Below are positions 20,344 through 33,500 of a DNA stretch of 64,000 nt, piece after piece (position 1 is the stretch's first letter; every line of letters starts with the position of its first letter). This stretch comes from Liquidambar formosana (lineage: Eukaryota; Streptophyta; Magnoliopsida; Saxifragales; Altingiaceae). The stretch lies in assembly GCA_039720395.1 (NCBI GenBank), contig CM077826.1, positions 29,694,810 through 29,758,809 on the forward strand. The letters are read 5' to 3'. Made by a program: the position numbers and the translations under genes. Below the pieces are notes generated by a model. It had not been told where the DNA came from. It saw nothing but the letters and a program-made list of their open reading frames with translations, and did not search any database.

Positions 20344-23300
20344 CTAAGGAACCCACAAGCTACTATCAGGTAAGTCGAGATCCTCGCCCTTAAGAACTTC
20401 TGCAATGGTACCCTCTTCAAGATACCAATTAAGGAGCGGTATGGCTGCATGGTGAATTGAAGAACACTCGAGATCCGATTCCTCCACAGCAAGAACCGTA
20501 TCTTGAAACATTGTAACCATGGCTTCCGAATCCATCTGTTCTGCCCAGTCCTTACTCTTATCTTCCCAATAGTCATCCTTGATTGCTTCATCATCAACCA
20601 TTGTTGCAGTGATGGGATACCACTCAGTGAAGAATATTTCAAACCCCGGAACTCTGGCCTTGGTTGCTTTGTCAATGGATGGTTCGGGAAATCCACAGAA
20701 TAGAAAGTCCTCCCCTTCCTTAACAAAGTAACCATTCAAAGTAGTTCGGTATGGCGAGATTCGGATATCTGGCACCCTTCCTTCTGCTTTTGCTTTGACC
20801 CTTTCTCTGCTTCTCTGCAATATCTCCATACGGTCCTTTTTGGAAGGCTCATACCCTAATCCGAAGGTGTAGGTGACAATGCGGCTCTGAACGGATAACG
20901 GTATGCCTTGCTGACGGCGTCCTAGTCCCATGCTTGGGAAGAAACTCATTTTCTTCATTATGTTCTCCACATGCAAATTGCCATGAGGGCAAAAGTCAAG
21001 ATGTATCAACTCTCTCTGTTTCGGCTCTTTCTCTATGCATTGAACATACTCGAACCCAGACAATGGTGCTCCAACGGGCTCGGGCTTGATCTCGCAAATG
21101 GGTACTCCTAACGACTTTAAGTCATAATCACCTTGAAGTGTGACGATGGCCCCTTCATAAGGGAACTTGACTTTTTGGTGCAATGAAGAAGGGACAGCCC
21201 CTGCAGGATGAATCCAGGGTCTTCCCAACAAGAGGTTGAAGCACGACGGGACATCCAGCACTTGGAACTCCACTCTGAATTCTGTAGGCCCCATAATCAG
21301 CGGCAAAGTGACCACTCCAATTACCTCTCTACGGGTGTTATCATAGGCTCTCACTGTTTGCCCAGATGGCACGAAGTCTATTGGATCCAACCCCAAAACG
21401 GTGGCAGTTCTGAGAGGACACACATTAAGAGCGGAACCATTGTTGATCAGGATTGTCGGAACCCTCTTTCCCATGGTGTCGACAGTGATGTACATGGCTT
21501 GTGAATGGCTAGGTCCACTTTTAGGTAGGTCTGCCTCTGAGAACACAATGGTTGAGTTCTTCGAGGTTGGATTCACCAAGTTCACCAAATTTTCTAGAGA
21601 TGTGTCAACAGGAACCTGTATTTGGTTGAGCAACTTCAAGATAGTCTGACGGTGCTTGTAAGAGGCCATGAGCAAACCCCATATAGTGATGTTGGCATTA
21701 GTCTTTCTCAATTGCCTAAGCACTTCGTCCTCCTCTTCTTGCAGGTCGAGGTGGCGATTACCTTCCAAGTCCCCCAATGGGTTGTCAGATTCTAAGTGCG
21801 GAGGCTTGAAATGGCGACCCCCTCTAGTTATGTGCTCCACTTCGTCATCGCTCATCCACATGTCATCAATCTCACCTACATCACCCATGAGGTCATCCCA
21901 TGTGATTGTGTCGATTTCTTCCGTTTGGACTTCCTCTGGTAACTCATCCCAACCCGTGGGGATTATAGGCTCATCAGGGATGGGGTCGGGGTAGAGTACA
22001 TAGTAATCAAACTTTCCGGACGACTCTCCCAACAAACCCACTTTAGGATCTCCTGCCTCGAACCTTTCTTTCAATTGTCGCTGCATGGACTTCTTTGGCA
22101 ATACCAAAACCTTTTGATCAATAAGGTCTTGAACTACCTTTTTCAGTATAACACAGTCCTCCGTATCATGTCCAGGCGCCTGATGGTACAAACAGAATTA
22201 GTGAGGCGTCAAAAGCCTCGGCTTTGAATGGCATGGCAATATGAGCCCTTTATCACAACATTGGTGGAAAACTTGGGTCAAGGTCATGGGAAGCGGCGTG
22301 TATTGCCTTATGAGTTGACGGGATTGGGACGAGCCAAAGTCGATGGCATTTATGTTGTTGGGAGGAGGCATATTGTGAGTGGGGAGGGGATTTCGAGTGA
22401 CATTTGGGCGATTTGGTGCGGTGGGTGGTGAAATGATCTACTTGTCGAGCAAATCTTGGATTTCATGGCGGAGGCGGTAACAACGGTTGGTTAGATGGCC
22501 TTTGGCTTGGTAGAACTTGCAATATTCATTTTCATTGTAGTTCTTGGGCAATGGGTTTGGTGGAGGCCTTGGGTCGAGGGGTTTCAGGAGGTCACGGCTT
22601 CTCAGCTTTTCAAAAACTCTTTCGAGTGGCATGTATAGCTCAGTGAATTGGCGAGGTAAGGTGGAGTCATTTAGGGAAAAAGGGCGAGTGGGTTGGGTAA
22701 TGGTATTGACCTCAGCATTGGGTTTTCCTCCAAAATTTGTCCTTCGACTCCTTTGGACCTCCTCTGTTTTGATTGTTCCATCGGCGATCGCATCTTCAAC
22801 TTGTGTGCTAACCCCAACAAAAGCCTTGAAGTTCAGAAAGTAGTGAGCAAAGAGGTGCTTGTGATATACGGGCAGCAAGTTCTTCACTACCAACTGAATC
22901 TGTTCTTCCTCATTCGGTCTGTCTATCATCTTGGAAGCCTTTTGTCTCCACCTAATGATGAAGGCGGAGAAAGTCTCGTGAACCCCTTGCTTAGTGGTTT
23001 CCAAGTCCCTTCGCATGACATCCACTTCAGTGTTATACTTGTAATGGTCCGTGAATGCATTGCACACATCCTCCCAAGTCTTGGTTATGTTCTCCTCTAA
23101 TGACAAAAACCATTTCAAGGCGGAACTCGCTAATGACTCATGAAACATTTGAGCCAATAACTCATCGTTCGCCCCTCGAGGGTGCATAGCTCGCACATAC
23201 ATCTTGAGGTGGGTTTTAGGACAGCCTATCCCATCGAATTTTTCCAGATCCGGCATCTTGAATTGTAACGGGATGCGAGCCTTTGGGAACAAGGACAAAG

Positions 23301-23661
23301 TGCGGATGTCCACCATATCATCAGACCTGCGGATTCCCTTCAGAGTTCGTTCTAAAGCCTCGACCTTGTTTGCCAGGATGGTTGAGCTCTCCCTTGATGT
23401 GGCTTTGGTTTCCCCTTCCTTGGTCTTGGGTGGCTCTCCCCCTTCTCCTAATGGTTCCTCAGCAGATTCGGAATCATTGGATCCTTGATTGTTATCAGTG
23501 GCACGGGCCCTAGATTCAGGTTCAGAGTTCTTCTGTTGAAGGTCTTGAGCTAACTTGAGTGCGGTCTCGGATACTTGGGTAGTGTGATCAAGCTTTTCCA
23601 TGATAGCTTTCAAAGCGGCCTCAAGGTTGAAACCCCGGTTGCTAGTTCTTTCCTCAGCCAT
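20344..23661 (-). pseudogene. gag-pro: E1 gag-protease
   Basis: One frame from ATG at 23661 (MAEERTSNRGFN) to 20344, about 1105 codons with two stops (TAG 22438-22440, TAA 22198-22200). The frame is open to 23751, but only with a non-ATG start. The first 420 residues hold the Retrotrans_gag region (LKWFLSLEENITKTWEDV, DLETTKQGVHETF). Two zinc-knuckle-like motifs follow, CKFYQAKGHLTNRC and CLYHQAPGHDTEDC. The aspartic protease site reads INNGSALNV at about 21427-21450: the catalytic Asp codon is Asn here, whereas E2 has DNGSA. Gag forms the particle and protease matures it. Stops plus the active-site change suggest this copy cannot make functional particles alone. Confidence 0.9.
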
Positions 23662-24409
23662 ATCCGACTCAGTGACGGAATCAGCACTGACTAGGCGCCC
23701 TTGTTGATTGCGGATCCAAGCCAGCACGTCTCTCCCTCTAACATAGGGCAAATACTCAATTTTTCAGCCTAAGGGTCCATCCTAAGCTTCCATAATTATC
23801 TCAAAATCTTTACAACGTACACCCTTAATTAGTTCTCTTAACCAATTACCCTTGCGGGGGTCATGGGGAAGGGTACGCATTAAGGATGTAGGATATAAAG
23901 TTTCCTTTAATTACCCACTCAATCAACAAAGCATGGCAACACATCACAAACACAGCAGCATATCATCACAACAATGTGTGTGCATATAGGTGATCCAACG
24001 GTGTCCTAGAAGGTCCATTACATGCAATTCTTTCTTTTAAGAGGGTAGGCTAGGGTCCTCAACTTTGCTTGTACCAATCTTTATACCTAACCACATGTGA
24101 CATTAGGAATGTCGCGTGGGTCCAACAGTACGTGATTGATCCATTTGATATACCCAAGGGCAAGCCCAAGGGTACTTGGCAAGAGAGGTTTGATAGCTTC
24201 GCCCAACACATGGAATCAGGAAAACCAAGGTCGAACTAGGCTATCAGTTGGCAAGGATACATCGAGGGACAATCAAGTGATCATGCAACAGTAGCGCACA
24301 CAATGCAATAAATGAAAGCACACAATCATGCGGATGCAAGTGATTGATTTTATTAAACAATAAGAAATTAATTTAGCCCAATCAAATTAACTGAGTCTAG
24401 CCCTCGACG
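23662..24409 (-). other. E1 leader between PBS and gag
   Basis: About 750 bp of 5' untranslated leader. No ORF of note and no extra upstream ORF as described for some Ogre elements. Nothing else recognised. Confidence 0.6.
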
Positions 24410-24427
24410 TCCCCAGCGGAGTCGCCA
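24410..24427 (-). other. Primer-binding site of E1
   Basis: The minus strand reads TGGCGACTCCGCTGGGGA, three bases after the 5' LTR. E3 has TGGCGACTCCACTGGGGA at the same place. Ogre-type elements are reported to use tRNA-Arg; the tRNA identity is inferred from that and not checked here. Confidence 0.88.
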
Positions 24428-26448
24428 AACTGTGAACCCACGAAAAAAGCGCGGAGCCCACAAGGGTTTGGCAAAATGATAGGTGTGAAAGACAACAAAC
24501 AAAAAGGAGTCGCCACCTCAATTTTTAAGGAAAAGAGGAAAACCGTAAAAATGTTTTATTTTCAAAACCACATGACTCCATTAAAGGAAAAGCAAAGTCT
24601 TTGAAACCAGAAAATTGGATCTGGGGGCTAAGTTACGACATGGGAAGGTTCTGGGCAAAAGCCCATAGGCACCCACATCGTCCGAGTTGGTCTCTTAATT
24701 TGATTGGGCTAACTTAAGATCTTTTCCACTCAAATATCATCATATATCATCACAAGGCAGCATGCATATCATATATTTCATCCAATTATCTCATGCACAA
24801 TCACTCAAATAAAACAAAACAGAAAAAAAGAAAAGAAAAGAAAAAAGCCTAGGATACTTGGATCCTAGAACGGACTTGAGCCTCACGAAGAGCGCCTACG
24901 TACCATGCAGCGAAATACTTGGATCAAAGTCCACGTAGTTCGAAAAGAATAGGGTTACAGCCTAATACAAACCTATGGTAAAAACCCTAGGTTTCCTTAT
25001 TTGAAAATACATTGATTAAACAAGTTTGAATTCAGGAAAACTTCCACAAAATGGAAACCTTGATAAAAAAACAGAATTTATTATTGAAAGAAACCTTTGA
25101 TAATTACCACAAGCTTGTATTAAGAAGTAACCCTAGGAGGGAGAAGAGAAAAGAAAGAAAAAGAAAGGTGAATTGGGGCACCTTCAAACCCTACTTACCT
25201 GAGCGCACAAGCTCTTAGCTTTAGCCATTTCAGACCATAGCAGCCCTATTTGCAATAGGACAAGCATTGTACCTATTTGCACCCTTACAAGTGCACACAA
25301 TCATGCAAAGAAAGCAATATGCAAATCTGGACAAAACTTTGACAAGGCCTAAAATTATCCATTTATCATGCAAACAACAAGAATAATGAATAACTAAGGA
25401 CTCTAACTCAATCCTACATGCAATGACTCGACTAACATGCATAAAAACCTACAAAAGACACACTAACAAGCATAAGAGACTCCAATAACATCAATAAACA
25501 TGATAACAAAGCTCATTCTAATCAAAAAGATGATATTTTATGTAAAATATGCAAATAGGCCTCCCTACGGCGAGCTTTCTTAAGCGAAACTATCCTAAGA
25601 TAATTTCACGTAAAAAAGTCGTTATGGGGAGGTGCAATCAGCATATCCTATGTAAAATATATACCCTAGAACACAACAGAAGAGATTTCATGCTTAAACA
25701 CATCACAGAAGACTCTCATGCAAAACCTCACTCAACGAAAAGGATAATTATCCTTAGAAAAGGATAATGTCTCCAAAAACCCTGAAAAACCCACTACATG
25801 AATGCAAACCTAGCATGATTCAACTATATGCAGCATATATAGAATGACTATGATGAGCAACAACTCAAAAAGCTAAGCTAAGCATGCTGTATGAAACTTG
25901 TGCGATTTCAGGGTTATCGAAACCCTAATCTCACAACTATGCATTAAAACCTATGAAACGACTCTAAGACATGCTCAAATTATCATGAATATCATTCATA
26001 TCATATATATTAACTAACAGGAGCATCAACTCATGATAACAATCACAGCAACCTAAACATGTGAACTATGCATGATTTAAGAGGATAGAACGAATAAGGC
26101 TATCAAATCCTGGTAAACCAGGGATTATCAAGCATATAAAGCCATAAACTATCCTAAAATCATTCATATAACATCACATAAACATTGAATTCCATCCATA
26201 AGAAGAACAATCTCATGCACCATAACTATCCTAGAAGAAGAAGAAGAAGAAGAAAATTCATGTTCAGCATTGAAGGGATAGGCTTACCTCTTGTAGACTC
26301 TTCCTTGTCTTCAAACCTCTTATTTCCTTGCTTGCTTGGGGTTGAAGAGCCTCCTCTTGAAGTCCTTCTAGCTCTCCAAACTCGTAGCTCCCTCTCTCTC
26401 TAAGTGTAAAGTGCAATTAACCTCCTCTATGTGTTGAATATCATGTCC

Positions 26449-26456
26449 TTTATATA
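26449..26456 (-). promoter_or_regulatory. TATA box of the E1 LTR promoter
   Basis: TATATAAA on the element strand, also present in E2 (55333-55340). It should drive the genomic transcript leftwards. Confidence 0.75.
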
Positions 26457-26643
26457 GAGAACTGACCCCCTAAACCAATGGCTAAGATTAATTCATTAAA
26501 TAATGATCCTAGGGCTATTAGAGACTCTCTTGGTGCTCAAACAACTCAAACCTACACACTCCTAAGCTCAGATAAGTTGTATTGGCGGAGGAAACCGTCA
26601 AAAGAGGGAAGATAGAGTCAGATGTTGACTTAAAGTAGAATTC

Positions 26644-26723
26644 CTCGGGTGACCAACTAGGCCTGGACGGTTAGCCGTCTAGGCTTGGACAGCTGACCGT
26701 CCAGCCCCGGACGGTTACCCGAG
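26644..26723 (-). promoter_or_regulatory. Phased dyad array C in the E1 LTR (U3)
   Basis: CTCGGGTGACCAAC, GACGGTTAGCCGTC, GACAGCTGACCGTC and GACGGTTACCCGAG at 22-bp centres on the plus strand. It ends about 188 bp upstream of the LTR TATA box. It is the same array as those before the two antisense genes. Confidence 0.85.
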
Positions 26724-27431
26724 GGCTCTCTTCAGTCTGCTTCGGTTTTGACTTCTACTTGCTTCAGAAGTCCTAAATTCTTCAAATTAAGTCCGATTTT
26801 GACGAAATAAAAGCCAAAACGACCGTGTTTCGAAGGGGAACACATTTTTAAGCATTTTAGGACAAAAATCCTCAACCATGGGTGCATGGTTAGGTTTTAC
26901 AAAGGTGGTTAACTATGGTGCCTCACCATCGCTAAGCTGGGTTTGTACACGAGGTCGAACCGAATGCTTTCCCAATCGAAAATTGATCTTTCTAAACATG
27001 TTTAGGACATAAATAAAGCCCAATTGAAGTTAAATGAGGGAAAATTGATTGGGTCTTATGAGTCAATTTGAGCAAACCAAGAAAGGGTCTTTTAGCCAAC
27101 CCGAACCAATACGAGCCGAATTGATCTTAAACCATTAATTCATGAAATTGAACCTATATATGGACTCTATATAACCATATGAACTCAATGGAATGACTCG
27201 GGATTCATCCCAAAGTCAAATGGAAAATATACGGCTTAAAAGACGATTATGCCCTTAAAGTCGCAAAAGTTCTTATTGACTTATCGAGATGAACTCCAAA
27301 TCACTTCAAAATTTATACACATAATATTCAATGCCATAGAAACTCAATGCAAAAGACTAGACTCAAAAAGGACTCAAAATCCTACATGAAATGATATGTC
27401 CTAGCTAAGGTGACAAAAATGGGGTGTGACA

Positions 27432-28027
27432 CATTGATCATGCTAAGAGAGCTTGAATGTCTATGAGAGAAAGGGCATAAGTGAATAAAAGAATAGTTCT
27501 TAAAGGGCAAGGTTGTATAAGATACAAATTAGGGGGGTTATTGTGCAATTAAGAGTAATTACACAAAACCCTCTAGGGTTTGAAGACCCCCCCTTGGCAG
27601 GCCCTAGTTAGAGGCTATTTAAAGCCTTTTATGATATGATGACATCATCACTTGAAGCACTCTTGGAGGTTCTTAAGTGTTGGCCAAAAATTCTAAGCCT
27701 CTCTCTCTCTCTCTCTCTCTTCTCCACCTCTAGCAACAATAAGGAAGAAGAAGGAAAAGACTTCAAGTTCAAGCTAGGTGTGGATATCGTTGGAGGCAGT
27801 ACACTTGGATTGCTCATTCATAGATGCCCGGAGTTCAAGCTTAGAGCAAAAAGGAGAAGACAAAGCTTGGAACATAAAGGAGAAGACCTTATCAACTATA
27901 AGTTATCCTAACTCTCTTTGTTAGGGTTTGTTTTGTATTAAGCATAATTGGATTCATGGGATTGGGAATCGTAGGAAAATTTTAATTCCGCCTTTGTATA
28001 TTTTCCTCTCTAATTTGATTACCAACA
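27432..28027 (+). repeat. Copia LTR remnant, 3' part, plus orientation
   Basis: Matches the 3' third of the copia LTRs (compare 32836-33407) and ends ATTACCAACA. There is no PBS after it, so it was a solo or 3' LTR. Its missing 5' part should lie left of the window, beyond E1. Confidence 0.85.
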
Positions 28028-28579
28028 GAAGGACAGTTTTGCCCTTAAGTTTTCATGAGTAGTACATTATCACATGCATGTATTTGTTTCATTTTTGCAT
28101 TTTATCATTAGCATTTAGTTTCTAGGCGCATTTAGGATATATTGGTGTAATTTGGTTTAATTACAGATAGGTTTGGATTCCTAATTAGAACTTTTAAGAC
28201 TTGAAAGGTAATTTGATCTTTTAACTCGTGTCTTTTCTAATTAACCTCAAAACTCATCTCGGATTGTTCAATTGTGTTTATATTAATAAAAATAGTCTAT
28301 TTGTAGAGTCAATTTAAGGATTGAATGGCTTTGGGATTGATTTACCACACTTTTCACATATGGCTAATTGCCCTTTTTCGGTTAACTTCCTTGTTAAACC
28401 CAGCCACCTAACCATGGTTGAATATTTTTAGCTCAAGAATATTCTAGACTTGTTCCTTATTAAAATATGGAAATTTTGGCTTTTGAATCACTCAATTTGA
28501 ACTTAATTTGACTAAATTATGGCCGTTTTAAGGAAGAAGGTACAAAATAGGAAACTGAAGAAGGGACCAGAAGAGGGCT

Positions 28580-28593
28580 CTCGGGTGATCAAC
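28580..28593 (+). promoter_or_regulatory. First site of degenerate dyad array D
   Basis: CTCGGGTGATCAAC; only this outer site is clear. After the solo LTR, segments at 30265-30278 and 30287-30300 keep 22-bp spacing but poor site identity. Confidence 0.4.
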
Positions 28594-28594
28594 T

Positions 28595-30252
28595 TGTTGG
28601 GAATCGTACGAGAGGGAAAGGTCAAAGTGCGGAATATAAAAATTTTTCCTACGATTCCATAGCCCATGAATCTAACTATGCATAATACAAAATCAAACCC
28701 TAACTACGAAAAGGGTTAGAACACTTATAGTTTGAAAGTCTTCTCCTTTTTTCTCCAAGCTTTGAATTCGGATAGCAGCATATTAGCAATCCAAGTGTAT
28801 TGGCTCCAACAGTGTCCACACCTAGCTAGAGCTTCAAGTCCTTTCCTTCTTTCCCTTGTTGTTGCTAGAGTAGAAGAAGAGAGGAAAGAGAGAGAGGGCT
28901 GTGAAAATTTTGACTAGCCCTTGGGAGCTTCTAAAAGTCATGATGTCGTACATTATTAGAGGCTTTATAAAGCCTCTAATAGGGCCGGCCATCAGAGGGC
29001 ACTTCTAACCCTAATAGGTTTTGTGTAATTACTCTTAATTACACAATAACCTCCTTAGTTTATATCATATACAAACTAAGCCCTTAAGAACTATTCTTTT
29101 ATTCACTTATACCCTTTCTCTCATAGACTTTAAAGCTCTTCTTAGCATAATTAGTGTGTGACCCATTGGCTTCACATCATCAAGTAGTAAGAATAGCATA
29201 AGGTGTGCACAATGGAACTCGTTCCATTTAGGGTCTAATTGGAACTCCTTCCAATTCCCTAATTGATTATAACTCGCTTATATCAATTAAGACTTCTACT
29301 AACCATGAATAACACCTAGCATATGGTTCACGGCGTTGTCCTTAATGAAGTGAATAAGTATCTATCAAAGAACCCTTCTGTTATAGTTTACAGGTTACAA
29401 TTACATCCTTCCATTTACACAATGTTTCCAATTGAACTAATAGGACATGGATGTCTGTCAAGTCCCTAGTTCAATTACTTTATGCTCATTCATAGATATC
29501 AACTTAAAGATGAACTTATGGAAACTCCTTTCCATATTCATTATACCATGGCCACAGACTAAATGAGTTATATTATGAATGCTATATGAAACATTCTCTC
29601 TCTTTTTCCTGAGAGTAATGGACTCCTTGTTGATCACTTACATGCCTTTATACATATAGCAGTAGGGCCAATGAAAACTCTTACAGACCCCTAATTAGGA
29701 TCTGTACTTATTGTTATCAAACTTCTAAAGCTATGTGCATAAGACAACTATGGTGTCTCAGGTCTAAGGATTACTTGTACCACTATAACAATGAGAATCT
29801 AATTGACAGGCAGGTTAAAACTCTATTTAGTTTATCTCATATCTTTAGTCACATTCAGTGTACCTATTCTATTAATAGGCACCCACCTGTTGGTTGTAGT
29901 GTCTACACACAAATAGCTTGAGATAAGCTATCCTCCTATAGAGTCAACCTAGCAAGTGCTAGTCCTATGGTTCATTACTGTCCATCATAATGAACCTTCA
30001 ACTAGGAATGATTTAGGAGTTTAATACAGAGATATATCTACAGTCTCAAAATTACAACTTTTTGTAATTCAATATTCTCAACTTTAACTCCATGGACATA
30101 TTATGTAAATATAAATGATGCATATAAACATAATAGAATAAGCCCTTTTATTAAATCAATAATAAATGTGACATACATAAATGAAATCAAATGAATGTTC
30201 CTAATCCCTAAATAATCATCTCTATGATTGGCTCTAGGGCATAATCCTAACA
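28595..30252 (-). mobile_element. Solo copia LTR, minus orientation
   Basis: A full LTR (TGTTGGGAATCG to ATCCTAACA, 1658 bp) with no internal region. Flanks CAACT (28590-28594) and CAGCT (30253-30257) are a one-mismatch target duplication. Solo LTRs arise by recombination between the two LTRs of one element. Confidence 0.9.
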
Positions 30253-30525
30253 CAGCTAGCCCAGCTGGTCCAATTATGGCCTAGCCGATCAGCCAAAGTC
30301 CTGTGTCCAGTTTTGCCTATTTCAAATTTTAATGACTTTTGACCTTCCAAATTGATTTTTCTTGCTCCAAAAGGGTTTCCATAATTAATTTTAGGTAACT
30401 TTGAGTTACTTAAGGCTCAAGTGAATCAATAATAGCCTAATTATGGTAAATTAATCTCAACCTTTAGATCCTAGGGTTTGTTCTTTATAAATAGAAGCCT
30501 ATTTTCAACACTTTGGGACTTTTAC

Positions 30526-33500
30526 TGTTAGGATTATGCCTTTGAGCCAATCACAGAGATGATTGTTTAGGGATTACGAATAATCATTTGATTTCACTTA
30601 TGTGTGTCACATTTATTATTGATTTAATAAAAGGGCTTATTCTATTATGTTTATATGTATTATTTATATTTACATAATATGTCCATGGAGTTAGAGTTGA
30701 GAATATGGAATTACAAAGAGTTGTAATTTTGAGACTATAGATATATCTCTATACTAAACTCCTAAAGCATTCCTAGTTAAAGGTTCACTATGATGGACAG
30801 TAATGAACCATTGGACTAGCACTTGTTAGATTGACTCTATAGGAGGATAGCTAGTCTCAAGCTATTTGTGTGGAGACACTACAACCAACAGGCGGGTGCC
30901 TATTAATAGAATAGGTATACTGAATATGACCAAAGATATGAGATAAACTGAATGGAGTTTTAACCTACCTATCAATCAGTTTCTTATTGTTATAGTGGTA
31001 CAAGTAATCCTTAGACCTGAGACACTGTAGTTGTCTTATGCAAGTAGCTTTAGAAGTTTGATAACACTAAGTACAGATCCTCACAGGCGTCTACAAGGGT
31101 GTTCATTGGCCCTATTACTATATGTATAAAGGCATGTGAGTGATCAACAAGGAATCCATCACTCTCAGGAAAAAGAGAGAGAATGTCTCATATAGCATTC
31201 ATAGTATAACTCATTAAATCCATGGCCATGGTAGGATGAACATAAAAAAGAGTTTTCATGAGTTCATCAATGAGTTGATATTCATGATTGAGTATAAAGT
31301 AATTAAATTAGGGACTTGACAGACTTCTATGTCCTATTAGTTTAATTGGAGACGTTGTGTAGAAGGAAGGATGTAATTGTAACCTATAAACTATAATAGA
31401 AGGGTTCTATGTAAGATACCTATTCACCTCATTAAGGACCACACCATGAGCCATTGCTAGATGTTACTCATGGTTAGTAGAAGCCCTAATTCATATAAGT
31501 GAGTTGAGTTCCATTATGCACACTTTGTGCTATTCCTACTACTTAATAATGTAAACCCAATGGGGCACACACTGATCATGCAAAGAGGGACTTTAAAGCT
31601 TTGAGAGAGAGGGCAAGAAGATTGAATAAGAAAAGTTCTAGAGGGCCACACTTGTATTAGATATAAGAAGGAGGGGTTAAATTGCAATTTAGAGAAGTTG
31701 CAAGTTAGAATCCCATTGGGATTCCTCTCCTCATTGTTAGGATTATGCCTAGAGCCAATCATAGAGATGATTGTTTAGGGATTAGGAACAATCATTTGAT
31801 TTCATTTATGTATGTCACATTTATTATTAATTTAATAAAAGGGCTTATTCTATTATGTTTATATGCATAATTTATATTTACATAATATGTCCATGGAGTT
31901 AGAGTTGAGAATATGGAATTACAAAGAGTTGTAATTTTGAGATTGTAGATATATCTCTATACTAAACTCCTAAAGCATTCCTAGTTGAAGGTTCACTATG
32001 ATGGACAATAATGAACCATAGGACTAGCACTTGTTAGGTCAACTCTATAGGAGGATAGCTGGTCTCAAGCTATTTGTGTGAAAACACTACAACCAACAGG
32101 TGGGTGCTTATTAATAGAATAGGTACACTATTAATAAAATAAGTACACTGAATGTGACCAAAGATATGAGATAAACTGAATGAAGTTTTACCTACCTGTC
32201 AATCAGTTTCTCATTATTATAGTGGTACAAGTAATCCTTAGACCTAAGACACCATAGTTGTCTTATGCATGTAGCTTTAAAAGTTTGACAACACTAATTG
32301 CAAATCCTTATAGGGATCTGCAAGGGTGTTCATTGGTCCTACTGCTATATGTATTAAGGCATGTGAGTGATCAACAAGGAATCCATCACTCTTAGGAAAA
32401 AGAGAAAGAATATCTCATATAGCATTCATAATATAACTCATTAAATCCATGGCTATGGTAGGATGAATATGAAAGAGTTTCATGAGTTCGTTAATGAGTT
32501 GATATCTATGAATGAGTATAAAGTAATTGAACTAGGGACTTGACAGACTTCCATGTCCTATTGGTTCAATTGGAGACATTGTGTAGATGGAAGGATGTAA
32601 TTGTAACCTATAAACTATAACAGAAGGGTTCTTTGTTAGATACTTATTCACCTCATTAAGGACAACACTATGAACCATATGCTAGGTGTTATTCATGGTT
32701 AGTAGAAGCCCTAATTGATATAAGTGAGTTATAATCAATTAGGGAATTAGAAGGAGTTCTAATTAGACCCTAAATGGAAAGAGTTCTATGGTGCACACCT
32801 TGTGCTATTCCTACTACTTGATGATGTGAACCCAACGGGTCACACACTGATCATGCAAGATGAGCTTTAAAGTCTATGAGAGAAAGGGTATGAGTGAATA
32901 AAGAATAGTTCTTTGAGGCCTTATTTGTATTTGATGTAAACAATAGGGGTTATTGTGTAATTCAGGGAAATTGCACAAAACCCTAAAAGGGTTCTCCCCT
33001 AGGGCTAGCCCCTTTAGTGGGCTGCATATATAAGTCACACTTATGTGTGACATGGTATAAGGCTTGCACACTCCCAACCCTAGCCGTCCAAGCTATTGGA
33101 CGCTCTCTTCTCTCTCTCTCTCTTCTCCACCTCTAGCAACAACAAGGAATAAGAAGGAAAAGGCTTGAAGCTCTAGCAAGGTGTGGATATCGTTGGAGGC
33201 AATACACTTGGATTGCTAATACGCTGTTGTCTGGATTCAAAGCTTGGAACAAAAAGGAGAAGACATTCAAACTATAAGTGTTCTAACCCTCTTCATAGTT
33301 AGGCTTCGATTTTGTATTATGCATAATTAGATTCATGGGATTGGAAATCGTAGGAAAAATTTTTATATTCTGCACTTCTATTTTTCCCTCTTGTTCGATT
33401 CTCAGCACTCATGGCTGGCCCCTTTGGTGTGCTTATATAAGCCACTAGCATATGCTATGCACACTTGATTCACTCTTCTCTAGCCCTAGCCGAATTTGGA

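Larger units (their letters stand above)
1..27431 (-). mobile_element. E1: Tat/Ogre-type Ty3/gypsy LTR retrotransposon, minus orientation, left end outside window
   Basis: Read on the minus strand the order is 5' LTR (24431-27431), PBS, gag-protease, reverse transcriptase with two RNase H domains, integrase, a purine tract, two genes on the opposite strand, tandem repeats, PPT and 3' LTR (559 leftwards out of the window). A second RNase H between RT and integrase, and extra antisense genes between pol and the 3' LTR, are known traits of the Tat lineage. Without the 9.7-kb copia insertion, and assuming a full left LTR, the element would be about 20 kb. The comparable LTR stretches (1-559 and 26873-27431) differ at 7 of 559 positions, so the insertion is recent. 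Coding frames carry only a few stops. Confidence 0.93.
24431..27431 (-). repeat. 5' LTR of E1 (3001 bp)
   Basis: Bounded by TGTGAACCCACG (left) and GGGGTGTGACA (right), i.e. TG...CA on the element strand. It carries the promoter (TATATAAA at 26449-26456), array C about 190 bp upstream of it, and a GAA microsatellite near 26232-26252. Next to it on the right is copia LTR sequence, so E1 jumped into an older copia LTR. Confidence 0.93.
28028..30525 (+). repeat. Diverged gypsy LTR-like sequence, split by a solo copia LTR
   Basis: Excluding the solo LTR, this 840-bp stretch resembles the middle of the E1/E2 LTR in plan: a GGCCGTTTT block, a CTCGGGTGATCAAC site, then TATAAATAG (30486-30494) some 190 bp on. 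Similarity is weak, so it is probably an old LTR of a related family. No coding sequence seen. Confidence 0.5.

Noticed and set aside
17838..23513. Many plus-strand ORFs of 60-135 codons opposite gag-pol
   Set aside because: Shadows of the minus-strand coding frames; none has its own family signature.
26228..26252. GAA microsatellite as a regulatory element
   Set aside because: Simple repeat; E2 has a similar TTC run near 55545-55575, but nothing beyond LTR homology supports a function.
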